Made by a program: the position numbers and the translations under genes | Notes under the pieces: model-generated | What the model was told of the DNA's origin: nothing | Databases searched by the model: none | Seen by the model: only the letters and a program-made list of their open reading frames with translations | In this document: piece by piece, positions 1 to 10,269 of the stretch | Position numbering within the stretch: the first letter of the stretch is position 1 | How the letters are laid out: each line of letters opens with the position of its first letter | Source of the DNA: Leptospira semungkisensis | GTDB taxonomy: Bacteria; Spirochaetota; Leptospiria; Leptospirales; Leptospiraceae | Direction of reading: 5' to 3' | Assembly: GCF_004770055.1 (NCBI RefSeq) | Contig: NZ_RQEP01000019.1 | Span: 62,001-126,000 of the forward strand | DNA length: 64,000 bases

Positions 1-62
1 TGAAGTCCTAATTCCGGATGGTCTTTTAGAATATTGGAGACGTTGATCCCTGGTACGGACAT
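1..62 (-). CDS. hprK: HPr kinase/phosphorylase, N-terminal fragment (runs off window)
   Basis: Only the first 20 codons are inside the window; the rest lies before position 1. The ATG is at 62 on the minus strand and the peptide begins MSVPGINVSNILKDHPELGL. I recognise this as the start of spirochaetal HPr kinase/phosphorylase, which phosphorylates the phosphocarrier HPr on a serine. It lies 4 nt downstream of the rpoN stop, so it is probably co-transcribed with lptB and rpoN. The Walker A loop and catalytic residues are outside the window, so the call rests on the N-terminus and on gene order. Confidence 0.6.
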   Translation of the reverse strand, partial: MSVPGINVSNILKDHPELGL

Positions 63-66
63 TCTA

Positions 67-1503
67 TTATCTCGCTTCTAGAGATTTTACTTTCTTTCTT
101 TGGTTAGAAGGAAGGATCTTTAAGATCTTTCTGTACTTGGCTACAGTCCTTCTCGCAATCTCGATCCCTTTACTCTCTATCTTTTCCACGATGTCTTGGT
201 CGGACAAAGGATTTTCAGGATCTTCTTCTTTTACTAGATTGCGTATAATATCGTGAATGGTCTTAGAGGATTCCATTCCTCCTTCGGAACTCTTGGATTT
301 TAATCCGGAGGAGAAGAACCATTTGAGTTCTAGAATTCCCCAGGATGTCTGCACATACTTGTTCGAAGTGATCCTGGAAACGGTGGATTCGTGAAGATCC
401 AATCTTTCTGCAATGTCTTTTAGAGTAAGAGGCTTTAAGAAACGAACTCCTTTCTTAAAGAATTCGGTTTGCAGTTCTATGATTGCGGAGACAACCCTGT
501 ACAAGGTTTGCCTTCTCTGATTTACGGAACGAATGAGCCATTCTGCTGAATTCAATTTGGTGGAGATATACTCTTTGTCAGAATCCTTGGCTCCTCCTCC
601 CTTCTTTAGCATCCCCTTATATTCTTTATTGATCTTGAGTTTGGGAAGCCACTCGTCATTTAGAAGAATGCTGAACTCACCTTCTATTTCTCGAATGATC
701 ACATCTGGAACGATATAATCAGGCTTTTGAGGAGTATATAATGTTGCTGGAAAAGGCTCTAACTTCTTGATCTCGGCGGCCATGGATTCGATTGCCTCGA
801 TCGGTAGTCCCATTTTCTTGGAGATTCCCTTATAATCCAATTTTTCTAGGTCTTTCAAGTAATTGGAGATCAGATCGTGTAAATTCTTGTCTTCAGGCTT
901 TAAGATCTTTGCCTGGATATATAATGTTTCTTGAATGCTCCCTGCTCCGATCCCTATAGGGTCCAATTGATGGATCTGCTCTAGAACCTTTCGGATCGTT
1001 TTTTGGGGCACTCCTATCTCAGCGGCAAGTTCAGTTTGGGTCTGTGAAATGAAACCTCTATCATCCAACATGGAGATAAGTATTTCGGCAATCTCCATTT
1101 CTTTTCCTTTTAAGGAAGAGATGCGCAATTGCCAAAGCAAATGCTCCGACAAAGACTGAGTATTTGGAGAAGATTCTATATATTTCTGATTTCTGTCGGA
1201 AGCGTCCGTATTTCTATATTGGGGTTTATCTAAGCTAAAGGATTCCTGCCAACCCGGATCCGAATTCTTGAGGAAGTCGTTCTTTTCCTTTCGTTTCAGG
1301 TCATCTACGGAATAGAGTTCCGGACTCTTGCTTCTTTCGGAAGAGATCTCCTCTTCCAGCATTGGGTTCTCGACTAATTCTGCACTGATCCGATCTGCGA
1401 GTTCCAGAGTAGACAGAGGCAAAAGCTCTATCGACTGACGCAAGTCTTGCGTCATGACAAGCTTCTGAGTCTGCTTCTGTACAAGCTGATGGTTCAGATT
1501 CAC
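67..1503 (-). CDS. rpoN: RNA polymerase sigma-54 factor
   Basis: Sigma-54 directs RNA polymerase to -24/-12 promoters that need an AAA+ activator. At 478 aa it has the family's usual length. Residues 1-52 form the Gln/Leu-rich region I that contacts activators. The core-binding region spans about 120-310, and a helix-turn-helix (LTLKDIAERLDLHESTVSRI) lies near 365-385. The C-terminal RpoN box ARRTVAKYRK, at 450-459, reads the -24 element. The start is GTG at 1503, overlapping the lptB TGA by 4 nt (GTGA), which implies translational coupling. No partner enhancer-binding protein is in the window. Confidence 0.96.
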   Translation of the reverse strand: MNLNHQLVQKQTQKLVMTQDLRQSIELLPLSTLELADRISAELVENPMLEEEISSERSKSPELYSVDDLKRKEKNDFLKNSDPGWQESFSLDKPQYRNTDASDRNQKYIESSPNTQSLSEHLLWQLRISSLKGKEMEIAEILISMLDDRGFISQTQTELAAEIGVPQKTIRKVLEQIHQLDPIGIGAGSIQETLYIQAKILKPEDKNLHDLISNYLKDLEKLDYKGISKKMGLPIEAIESMAAEIKKLEPFPATLYTPQKPDYIVPDVIIREIEGEFSILLNDEWLPKLKINKEYKGMLKKGGGAKDSDKEYISTKLNSAEWLIRSVNQRRQTLYRVVSAIIELQTEFFKKGVRFLKPLTLKDIAERLDLHESTVSRITSNKYVQTSWGILELKWFFSSGLKSKSSEGGMESSKTIHDIIRNLVKEEDPENPLSDQDIVEKIESKGIEIARRTVAKYRKILKILPSNQRKKVKSLEAR

Positions 1504-2225
1504 AGTTTGAAGTCCTCTCCCAAATACATTCGTTTGGCTTCCTTATCGTTAACGAGTTCCTTCGGTGTTCCAGCGATTAGGATTCTTCCACTATGCATGA
1601 TATATGCGCGGTCGGTGATTTTCAAGGTTTCACGAACATTGTGGTCCGTGATTAGAATGCCTAGTCCCTTCTTCTTTAAACTATTTATAACAGTTTGAAT
1701 GTCTTTAACAGCTATAGGGTCAACCCCTGCAAAAGGCTCGTCAAGAAGGATAAAATCCGGTTTAGTAACTAGAGCCCTCGCGATTTCGCATCTTCTTCTT
1801 TCCCCGCCGGACAGAGTAAAACCTTTTTGGTTTGCGACTCGCATAATTTGAAGCTCTAACAGCAGTTCGTCTCTTCTGCGGATGATCTCGGAGCGGGGAA
1901 TTTTTAAAGTCTCTAAGATCGCTTCTAAGTTTTCGGCAACCGTAAGTTTACGAAAAATAGATGCTTCTTGCGCTAAATAACCTACTCCCAATTTTGCACG
2001 AGTGTGCATAGGAGCCTCGGTCACATCTTCGTTATCTATAAATACATGTCCTGAATCCGGTTGAACGAATCCAACCGACATATAGAAAGAAGTTGTCTTT
2101 CCGGCTCCGTTAGGACCAAGAAGACCGACTACTTCGCCTTTGCTAATATCGAAGCTAACTCCGTCTACGACCTTGCGCTTATTATATATTTTTACTAAAT
2201 TTTGGCATCGGATCGTTTGTCCCAT
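1500..2225 (-). CDS. lptB: LPS export ABC transporter ATPase LptB
   Basis: LptB is the cytoplasmic ATPase that drives extraction of LPS from the inner membrane into the Lpt bridge. The 241-aa protein has Walker A GPNGAGKT (37-44), a Q-loop region near 86, the ABC signature LSGGE (138-142), Walker B FILLDEP (158-164) and the switch histidine H195. The insert RRRCEIARAL after the signature is typical of LptB. It lies 8 nt downstream of the OstA/LptA-like gene and overlaps rpoN by 4 nt. The membrane partners LptF and LptG are not in the window and must be encoded elsewhere. Confidence 0.95.
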   Translation of the reverse strand: MGQTIRCQNLVKIYNKRKVVDGVSFDISKGEVVGLLGPNGAGKTTSFYMSVGFVQPDSGHVFIDNEDVTEAPMHTRAKLGVGYLAQEASIFRKLTVAENLEAILETLKIPRSEIIRRRDELLLELQIMRVANQKGFTLSGGERRRCEIARALVTKPDFILLDEPFAGVDPIAVKDIQTVINSLKKKGLGILITDHNVRETLKITDRAYIMHSGRILIAGTPKELVNDKEAKRMYLGEDFKL

Positions 2226-2233
2226 CTTGCGTT

Positions 2234-3574
2234 TTAATTTCCTAAATGGACCCCTTCGGTCAGAATTGATCTTCCTTCTCTAGGATAAAAGACGATTTTT
2301 CCGGCGCGGAGGATCTTGCCCGACCTATCGATCCTAGGATTTCCCTCTAAAAGCATGGACTCCTCATCCTCGTGATAGGTAGCGTATTCTCCCATCGCAT
2401 CAGTAGACTTTGCTTTGATCCGAATGTCTCCCCGAATTACTGTCTCTTTCTTGTCTAAGAATCTCTCGAACTCTTGTGCGGTGACCGTGCTTGTTACCTT
2501 ATCAGAATTTCTTTCTAAGAATTCCATCTTGCCTTCTTCGGTAAGATGCATATATTCTTCTTTTCTAAAATAGTCAAATGTATGTCCTGTAAGGACCAGG
2601 TTATTTTCCCGATCATGCACTCGAATATTCTTTCTGGCTTTAATGATGCTAGAATCGCTTCCGATGGATTCAAGAGTGTTAGAAGTGATTTTCAGATCTT
2701 TGCGCAGTACAGTAGCGTTTCCGGTCACTAGAACACTTCTCTCGTTATTCTCATTCGGACTGCTTACGATCTTATCCCCTTTTAGGATCGTGATCACAGT
2801 TTCTTTGGACTCCTTTCCTTCCTGGTCTTTTTTGGTTTCTAAGGAAGATTGGAAGAGCACCGTCTTCTCATCTAAAATGATCTTACTCTCATTTGTATAG
2901 AATGCAAGTTTCTGTCCGGTAAGGTAACGATTCTTGGAGATAAGGATCGGATTGGGGTCCGTTGTAATGAGTTGCTCCGACTCTCTAAAGACGGCCTCGG
3001 CGCAGAAGATCGTTATTTCTGGATGGGATATGATGACTCCTCCATGCAACCTAGTCGTTTTAGTTGCGAGTTGCCTATCGATCGTAGTTGCGGAGATAAC
3101 TGTGTTCTTTCCAGTCTTATCTCTGAAATAAAGTCTTGGTCTTTCTCGAATATGTACGATTTCCTCGTACTTGTCGTATTCCCCTATTCCAGCCTTGAGG
3201 ACGGTTCCGTTTTCATGGTCTTCGATCTGGACTCCATTCTTTAGAAAAGCTTTATATGCTTCCTTGCCGAATACCTCGATCCGATTCGCTCCCAATTTTA
3301 CCTTTTTATGTTGGATCCAAGCTCCGCCTTCCAAACTAAAAATGGTAACCTTTAAACCTTGCACTTCTCTATCTTCTTGAGTAAGCGCATTTCCTCCCCA
3401 ATATGTGGGAAAGCTTTCATTTCGTTTCGGATCCGATTCGCCCACTCCTTGAAAAGTTTTCGGTTGTAAGTCCTCTGAAGAAAATAGCAAGGGCGGACGA
3501 GTATGGGGCTCTGAAGTAGAATGCAATATAAAGAATAATGCAAATAGAAAGAAGGATAAGAATTTGGTTTTCAT
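2234..3574 (-). CDS. periplasmic LPS-transport protein with OstA/LptA-type repeats
   Basis: This 446-aa exported protein starts with a signal peptide (residues 1-21, hydrophobic KFLSFFLFALFFIL). The rest is rich in short beta-strand units of the OstA/LptA kind, for example LEGGAWIQHKKVKLGANRIE and later VLVTGNATVLRKDLKITSNT, the pattern of beta-jellyroll Lpt bridge proteins. LptA itself is usually under 200 aa, so this looks like an elongated multi-domain form. It sits between lptC and lptB, 5 nt after lptC, which supports a periplasmic bridge role. It is too short for an LptD barrel. I leave the symbol open because it could be called lptA or an OstA-family protein. Confidence 0.75.
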   Translation of the reverse strand: MKTKFLSFFLFALFFILHSTSEPHTRPPLLFSSEDLQPKTFQGVGESDPKRNESFPTYWGGNALTQEDREVQGLKVTIFSLEGGAWIQHKKVKLGANRIEVFGKEAYKAFLKNGVQIEDHENGTVLKAGIGEYDKYEEIVHIRERPRLYFRDKTGKNTVISATTIDRQLATKTTRLHGGVIISHPEITIFCAEAVFRESEQLITTDPNPILISKNRYLTGQKLAFYTNESKIILDEKTVLFQSSLETKKDQEGKESKETVITILKGDKIVSSPNENNERSVLVTGNATVLRKDLKITSNTLESIGSDSSIIKARKNIRVHDRENNLVLTGHTFDYFRKEEYMHLTEEGKMEFLERNSDKVTSTVTAQEFERFLDKKETVIRGDIRIKAKSTDAMGEYATYHEDEESMLLEGNPRIDRSGKILRAGKIVFYPREGRSILTEGVHLGN

Positions 3575-3579
3575 CTCTT

Positions 3580-4200
3580 TTACTTATCTGTAGAAGAAAG
3601 AGGATTTGCTCCTCCTTGGGTAATTGCAGTAGGACGAATGATCGTGAATTTGTTCAGATCCTTGTCCGCCTTCAAGCCGACTCCTCTGATATGAGTGCCG
3701 CTTGCATTGATGATCACTTCTTCGTTTGAAGTCAGTTCCTTGGTCTCATCATTGTAGTGCAGAGACCTCGCCTTAAGAGTTCGGTTCTCTTCCGTTTTTA
3801 GGAAGATGTTTCCTTCTAACTCCATGGATTTTGCGGACTGATTGATGACTCCCTTGTCCCCGATCAGCTTGGATTTGAATTTACCCTTCTCATATTGATC
3901 GAAGTCCACTCCGTAGAGTACGTACATTTTTTTATCCGAGTAAAGATAGGCTTCTTCTGCTTTCAATTTCCATAATAGAGTTCCATTCTCGTCGTACTGG
4001 TCTTTCTGGAAATTCTTGAAGGAGACTGTAGAACCTTGTTCTCTTTCTCCTTCTACTCGACTGTATTTAGCGTCAGGTTTTCCGCCGATGGAAAAATAGA
4101 TGAGTATGATCAGGACTGCAAGTCCTAGAGCGATCGGAGGACCATATTTTTGTACGGTCTCCCGATCCAATTCCTGGATAAACTTTTTTGGGGAAAACAA
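3580..4200 (-). CDS. lptC: LptC-like bitopic LPS-transport protein
   Basis: This 206-aa protein has one N-terminal membrane helix (about 21-38) followed by a periplasmic beta-rich region carrying the LptC pattern DENGTLLWKLKAEEAYLYSD and ELEGNIFLKTEENRTLKARS. LptC anchors the periplasmic bridge to the LptBFG complex. It sits between kdsA and the OstA-like gene in an LPS operon. The assigned start is TTG at 4200, 4 nt after the kdsA stop, without an obvious Shine-Dalgarno. There is no in-frame ATG before the membrane helix, so translation probably couples to kdsA, but the exact start is uncertain. Confidence 0.8.
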   Translation of the reverse strand: MFSPKKFIQELDRETVQKYGPPIALGLAVLIILIYFSIGGKPDAKYSRVEGEREQGSTVSFKNFQKDQYDENGTLLWKLKAEEAYLYSDKKMYVLYGVDFDQYEKGKFKSKLIGDKGVINQSAKSMELEGNIFLKTEENRTLKARSLHYNDETKELTSNEEVIINASGTHIRGVGLKADKDLNKFTIIRPTAITQGGANPLSSTDK

Positions 4201-4204
4201 GGCT

Positions 4205-5061
4205 CTAGTTATTGCGGTTTAGGATTTCCTGTTTCACGTAGCGATCTAAACCGATCAATTCCTTTAATAGAGATTTCACTTCAGACAATGGATATTGAGT
4301 GGTCGCATCAGAAAGTGCCTTGGCTGGATCCGGATGCACTTCCATAAAGATACCTTCTATTCCTAAGGCAACGGCACTACGCACCATGCTAGGAATGAAT
4401 TCTCTTTGACCGCCGGTAATATTTCCAGCGGCTCCCGGAAGTTGAGCAGAATGAGTCGCGTCGAATACTACAGGAATATCATAACCATGTAATATAGGGA
4501 CAGTTCTTCCGTCGAATACTAGGTTTCCGTATCCGAAACTACTTCCTCTTTCGGTGACTATATATTTCTCAGAACCGGATTCCTGGATCTTGGTCTTTAT
4601 ATGTCTGCAATCCTGAGGAGCGAGGAATTGTCCCTTCTTCACATTCACCCATTTTCCAGTCTTTGCGGATTCAGCGATCAGATCCGTTTGCCTGCAAAGA
4701 AATGCAGGAATCTGATAAATATCCAGAACGTCCTTTAAAGGAGCGATATGAGATGTCTCATGAATATCTGTGAGCACAGGAACATTAAACTTCTTCTTAA
4801 TGAATTCAAGATTCTTGACCCCTTCTTCCAATCCGGGACCTCTATAAGAATGAACGGAAGAGCGATTCGCTTTATCGAAGCTACTTTTGAAAACATAAGG
4901 AATCTTTAATTCAGCACAGATCTCTATCATCTCTGCACAGACTCTTTCTAAGAGGTCTTTGTTTTCCATTACGCAAGGACCTGCGATCAAAAAGAAAGGA
5001 TTGCTTCCTCCGATCTTAGTTCCGTTTAAAAAGTCCCTTTCTTGGGCGGTCTTATCGCTCA

Positions 5062-5062
<1 letters not shown>
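4205..5062 (-). CDS. kdsA: 3-deoxy-8-phosphooctulonate (Kdo-8-P) synthase
   Basis: KdsA condenses phosphoenolpyruvate with arabinose-5-phosphate to give Kdo-8-phosphate for the LPS inner core. The 285-aa protein is full length. It has the family block KANRSSVHSYRGPGLEEG (64-81) and the (beta/alpha)8 barrel motifs TDIHE and FDATHS. Residue 30 is a cysteine in the context IAGPCVMEN; metal-independent enzymes such as that of E. coli carry Asn in this position, so this looks like the metal-dependent class. Its ATG overlaps the pyrG stop by one base (TAATG), implying coupling. Confidence 0.96.
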
Positions 5063-6678
<1,616 letters not shown>

Positions 6679-6777
6679 ACCGTTCTCCTACCTGCTGAAC
6701 AGAGTTTTCTTCAGTCTCTGAAAATCCAACTCGGAATTTCGCCAAGTTGCGGGGGAATTTTTAGGATTTGGAGGGAT

Positions 6778-7269
6778 TTACTTGTTTTCTCGGATCCTAC
6801 GAATGAGCTCCGTACTCGAAAATCCTTCTACAAACGGCAGGATTTTGACCTCTCCTCCCAGGCTACGGACCAATGGAGTCTCAGGCAAAGCTTCTATATT
6901 ATAATCTCCTCCTTTACTATGAATATGAGGAGAGACTTGGGAGATAAGAGAAAGAGGAGTATCTTCCGTAAATACGGTAATAAAATCCACAAAGGAAAAG
7001 CAGGAAAGAAGAAGGGCTCGGTCCTCTTCGGAATTTACGGGTCTTTCTGGGCCTTTGAGACGTTTCACGGAACTGTCGGAATTCAATCCCACCCAAAGGC
7101 AATCGCCTAGATCTCTGGCTTCGGCTAAGTACGTCAAATGACCCTTATGAACAAGGTCAAAGACACCGTTTGTGAATACGATCTTCTTCTCTTTGCGGAT
7201 CTTTTCGGAAACAAGCTTTGCTTCCGAAAAAGGAATGATCTTTTCCAAACAAAGAGAAAAGGAATTCAC
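6778..7269 (-). CDS. rfaE2: D-glycero-beta-D-manno-heptose 1-phosphate adenylyltransferase
   Basis: This 163-aa protein is the stand-alone nucleotidyltransferase half of what is HldE in enterics. The signature VFTNGVFDLVHKGH (31-44) holds the HxGH motif that binds ATP, and GFSSTELIRRI near the C-terminus fits the ISSTxII motif of the cytidylyltransferase-like fold. It makes ADP-heptose from heptose-1-phosphate for the LPS core. The start is GTG at 7269, overlapping the rfaE1 TGA as GTGA. The kinase half is the upstream gene, so the two activities are separate but coupled. Confidence 0.92.
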   Translation of the reverse strand: MNSFSLCLEKIIPFSEAKLVSEKIRKEKKIVFTNGVFDLVHKGHLTYLAEARDLGDCLWVGLNSDSSVKRLKGPERPVNSEEDRALLLSCFSFVDFITVFTEDTPLSLISQVSPHIHSKGGDYNIEALPETPLVRSLGGEVKILPFVEGFSSTELIRRIRENK

Positions 7270-8279
7270 GGGCGGAAACTTCCTCGTTTTTCCAAGGCTT
7301 CTAAGAGCTCTTCCGGTGAGACTGTTTCGGCTCCTAGTTTTCCTACGACTACTCCAGCCGCTGCATTGGAAACGATCGCAGATTCTAATTCATTCAGACC
7401 CGCTGCAAGAAAGGCGGTATATACGGAGATTACAGTGTCTCCCGCACCGGTTACATCGAATACTTCCTTTGCGACCGTAGGAATATGGAATGTTTTACCT
7501 TCGGAAGAAAGATATAGGCTCATTCCCTTTTCTCCGCGAGTGATCATCATAGAAGGAGAATGCAATTTCTCTGCGATCTCTTTGGCTGCGATTTCCACTT
7601 GTTGGTCGGACTCTAATTTTTGGCCAAGAGCCTTCCCCGCTTCATGGTGGTTGGGCGTCATGACTGTAGCCTTATCATATTGGAAGAAATGAGAGACCTG
7701 AGGATCTACTGTTACGATCTTATTATGTTTTACTGCAAGGTCTATGATCTCTCGGATTAGGCTAGAAGTCAGAGTTCCTTTATCGTAATCGGAAAGAACC
7801 ACAGCATCCGCTTCTTGAATTCTTTCCGAAAAGACTCGGATGAGTTCCTTTTCTTCTTCTTTGCTGAGAGGATGAGTTTCTTCTCTATCGATCCTGCAAA
7901 CTTGCTGGTGTCCTGCGATCACTCTGGTTTTCAAAATGGTGGGAACTAATTCGGAACGAAGTATCTTGTTCTTATCCGAAGAAGTATTTTCTGCGAGAAG
8001 AAGTTCTTCGAGCACATTCGCAGTTGGGTCGTTTCCAGCCCTTCCCAGTACGAAGGATTTCACTCCCAATCTGGAAAAATTTTTTACCACATTGCCAGCA
8101 CCGCCCAAAGTGGTTTTTTCATTTCGGACCCAGACCACAGGAACTGGAGCTTCGGGAGAGATGCGATTCACTTCTCCGATCAAATACTCGTCTAGGATCA
8201 GATCTCCGATCACTATGATCTTTGTTTTTCCCAATCGGGAGGCGGCGTCTAAATATCTGCTTTTATCTAAATAATACAA
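7266..8279 (-). CDS. rfaE1: D-glycero-beta-D-manno-heptose 7-phosphate kinase
   Basis: This 337-aa PfkB/ribokinase-family kinase phosphorylates heptose-7-phosphate at C1. The N-terminal block IGDLILDEYLIGEVNRISPE (24-43) and GGAGNVVKN (59-67) match HldE/RfaE1. The PfkB signature DVTGAGDT holds the catalytic base D281. It is the first gene of the envelope block 8279-1 and overlaps rfaE2 by 4 nt. The start is TTG at 8279 with no strong Shine-Dalgarno; no upstream in-frame ATG is available, so the first residues are uncertain. Confidence 0.93.
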   Translation of the reverse strand: MYYLDKSRYLDAASRLGKTKIIVIGDLILDEYLIGEVNRISPEAPVPVVWVRNEKTTLGGAGNVVKNFSRLGVKSFVLGRAGNDPTANVLEELLLAENTSSDKNKILRSELVPTILKTRVIAGHQQVCRIDREETHPLSKEEEKELIRVFSERIQEADAVVLSDYDKGTLTSSLIREIIDLAVKHNKIVTVDPQVSHFFQYDKATVMTPNHHEAGKALGQKLESDQQVEIAAKEIAEKLHSPSMMITRGEKGMSLYLSSEGKTFHIPTVAKEVFDVTGAGDTVISVYTAFLAAGLNELESAIVSNAAAGVVVGKLGAETVSPEELLEALEKRGSFRP

Positions 8280-8341
8280 TTTTGAACCGCTAGAACTATT
8301 TTATTTGCGTTTTCACTTCAACAGGTTAGGATAAATCCTAG

Positions 8342-8956
8342 GTGTCAAGAACTACAATTCCTATCTTCCCTCTGCCAGAAGTGATACTATTTCCGGGGAC
8401 CTTTCTTCCTCTACATATATTCGAGCCTCGCTATAGAATGATGTTGGATTATTGTTCCGAATCGGGAGAAGAGATGGCGATCGCTCCGATCAAAATGGAT
8501 CTTTTTGATCCTAAGAATCCTCATCCTGAAATAGAAACCATCTTTGGCTGGGGAAGTATTGTACGAAGAGACCCTCTCCCGGACGGAAGATCTAATATAT
8601 TGTTAGAAGGCAAAGGGATCGCTAAGCTAGAATCCTACGAGACAATGGATCCATTTCGAATTGGGGTCGTGGAAAAAGTGGAGCCAGATTCTAAATATAT
8701 CGAAGACAAATTATTCGTAGAGACATTCGATCGAATTCTATATCTCACAAAGAGAATCCTGCTTTCAGAAGGTGCCAAGGAAGATTTGATTCTTCGAATG
8801 AACGATCTATGGAATCATCCGTTTCCGGTGGATTTTATTTCTTCTATTCTAAACTTCAATTTTAAACAGAAGCAGGAGATCCTGGCGCATCCGGATCAAA
8901 TTGCGAAAGCACAATTACTCGCGAATATTGTGGAAGAGATGAATCTGGGAGAATGA
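8342..8956 (+). CDS. Lon N-terminal (substrate-binding) domain protein
   Basis: This 204-aa protein has only the LON N domain and no AAA+ or protease domain. The start IPIFPLPEVILFPGTFLPLH with HIFEPRYRMM is the family hallmark. The C-terminal helical part ends in FNFKQKQEILAHPDQIAKAQ, like the helix following the N domain in Lon. Stand-alone LON-domain proteins are common, but their role is unclear; a chaperone-like or adaptor role is only a guess. The start is GTG at 8342 with a weak AGG upstream. It is divergent from rfaE1 and convergent with the NlpC/P60 gene. Confidence 0.85.
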   Translation: MSRTTIPIFPLPEVILFPGTFLPLHIFEPRYRMMLDYCSESGEEMAIAPIKMDLFDPKNPHPEIETIFGWGSIVRRDPLPDGRSNILLEGKGIAKLESYETMDPFRIGVVEKVEPDSKYIEDKLFVETFDRILYLTKRILLSEGAKEDLILRMNDLWNHPFPVDFISSILNFNFKQKQEILAHPDQIAKAQLLANIVEEMNLGE

Positions 8957-9018
8957 AAACATTCTCTTTTCGTTTTAGCAAATGCGAAGTCTTGTAAACT
9001 AAGATCAGCAAACGATGA

Positions 9019-10269
9019 TCAATCAATTACCTTCTTAAACATTCTTCTAGAAAGCACAAATCGATCGATCCACCATTTCATTGCGACCTTATCGATCACT
9101 ACTCCACGAGAAGAAGACGCATGAGCAAATTCTTCTTTGGAGAGTACCATTCCAACGTGAGTGACTTTGGACTGATTCGGTGAGGCAGAAAAGAAGATCA
9201 GATCTCCTGCTCTCATTTCTGCGTGGGTCACACCGATTCCCATCTTAGTTTGGGCACTTGAGGCTCTGGATACCATTTTTTCCGGGACTCCAATTCTTCC
9301 GTCTGTAAGAACTCTGTATGTAAATCCGGAACAGTCTGTTCCTGTCTTAGAGGCATTTGCCCATTTATATGGAGTTCCTACCCATTCTCTTGCTACCTTT
9401 CCAAGAGCTGAAGAAGAAAGAGTCTCCCATCCTTCTTTTGTAGGTGTATCGTAATCAGTAGGCTCTCCTACTTCGGGAAGGTTCGGGACCAAGGGAGCGT
9501 CAGGTAAAGGCTCGAATTTAGGTCTTTCTCCGATAACGATGCCACCCACTTCATCCAGAGAAGATTCGATTGCGCGAGCGTTTCCTAGATTTTTGGGCTC
9601 GCTTCCCTTTTCTCCTGCATGCAATTTTTTTAAATTAGAAAGAAGGATATACGATCCTCCTTCTAATTTTGAATCTAACGAATTCTTAAAACCAGTTTCT
9701 AATTTCTCGAAAGCAACTGTCCTTCCTTTAGCAGGAAGAGAAGAAAGTATCTTCGTAGCCAATCTGTTCTGTGGAAAATCCACTAGCTTTCCTGCGATAA
9801 GTGCTCTTCCTCCGGCAAGAATAGAAAGACCGTCCCAATTTTTTTCGAGAGCAGCTTCTACAAATCGATTCCTGACCTCTTCTCTGATATTTGCCTTTTT
9901 GGTTTCTTTGAAGTAGAGTCCTATATAACTGAAATCCTCTTTGGTGAGATCTCTCTTGGACATGACCGGGATTGCGTCTTCTGCCTCTTCGAATACGAGA
10001 CCTTGTTTTACTGCATAATCCAAATTTACGATCAGATCCGCAGTTTTCTCGGGAGTGACTCCTTCTAAGATGGCCCAAGGGATTACATTCTTAGTGATCT
10101 TTAGAACGTCCTTTTCGTTTGCCCTTCTTCCCAATCTTTGAAAAACGGAGTTCTTGATCAGAAGTGTTTGGGACTGGTTCCAATCGCTTTTTAGAAGATC
10201 CTCGAATGGATCCGCGTGCAAAGAGAACTGAACCACTAAGAAAAGAAGAAGGGTAAGTAGGATCCTCAT
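9019..10269 (-). CDS. exported NlpC/P60 family cell-wall endopeptidase
   Basis: This 416-aa protein has a signal peptide (about 1-19, LLTLLLFLVVQFSLHA), a helical N-terminal region of about 250 residues without recognised domain, and a C-terminal NlpC/P60 domain (about 290-410). The catalytic triad is visible: C313 in GTDCSGFTYR, H371 in VTHVGMV and H383 in FAHASSS. Such enzymes cut stem-peptide bonds in peptidoglycan. The ATG overlaps the stop of the POT transporter gene (ATGA), so the two are coupled. A link between wall-peptide release and peptide uptake is an attractive inference, not shown. Confidence 0.88.
   Translation of the reverse strand: MRILLTLLLFLVVQFSLHADPFEDLLKSDWNQSQTLLIKNSVFQRLGRRANEKDVLKITKNVIPWAILEGVTPEKTADLIVNLDYAVKQGLVFEEAEDAIPVMSKRDLTKEDFSYIGLYFKETKKANIREEVRNRFVEAALEKNWDGLSILAGGRALIAGKLVDFPQNRLATKILSSLPAKGRTVAFEKLETGFKNSLDSKLEGGSYILLSNLKKLHAGEKGSEPKNLGNARAIESSLDEVGGIVIGERPKFEPLPDAPLVPNLPEVGEPTDYDTPTKEGWETLSSSALGKVAREWVGTPYKWANASKTGTDCSGFTYRVLTDGRIGVPEKMVSRASSAQTKMGIGVTHAEMRAGDLIFFSASPNQSKVTHVGMVLSKEEFAHASSSRGVVIDKVAMKWWIDRFVLSRRMFKKVID

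Noticed and set aside
7138..7692. 184-codon plus-strand open frame
   Set aside because: Antisense shadow of rfaE1 and rfaE2 with low-complexity Ser/Pro content.
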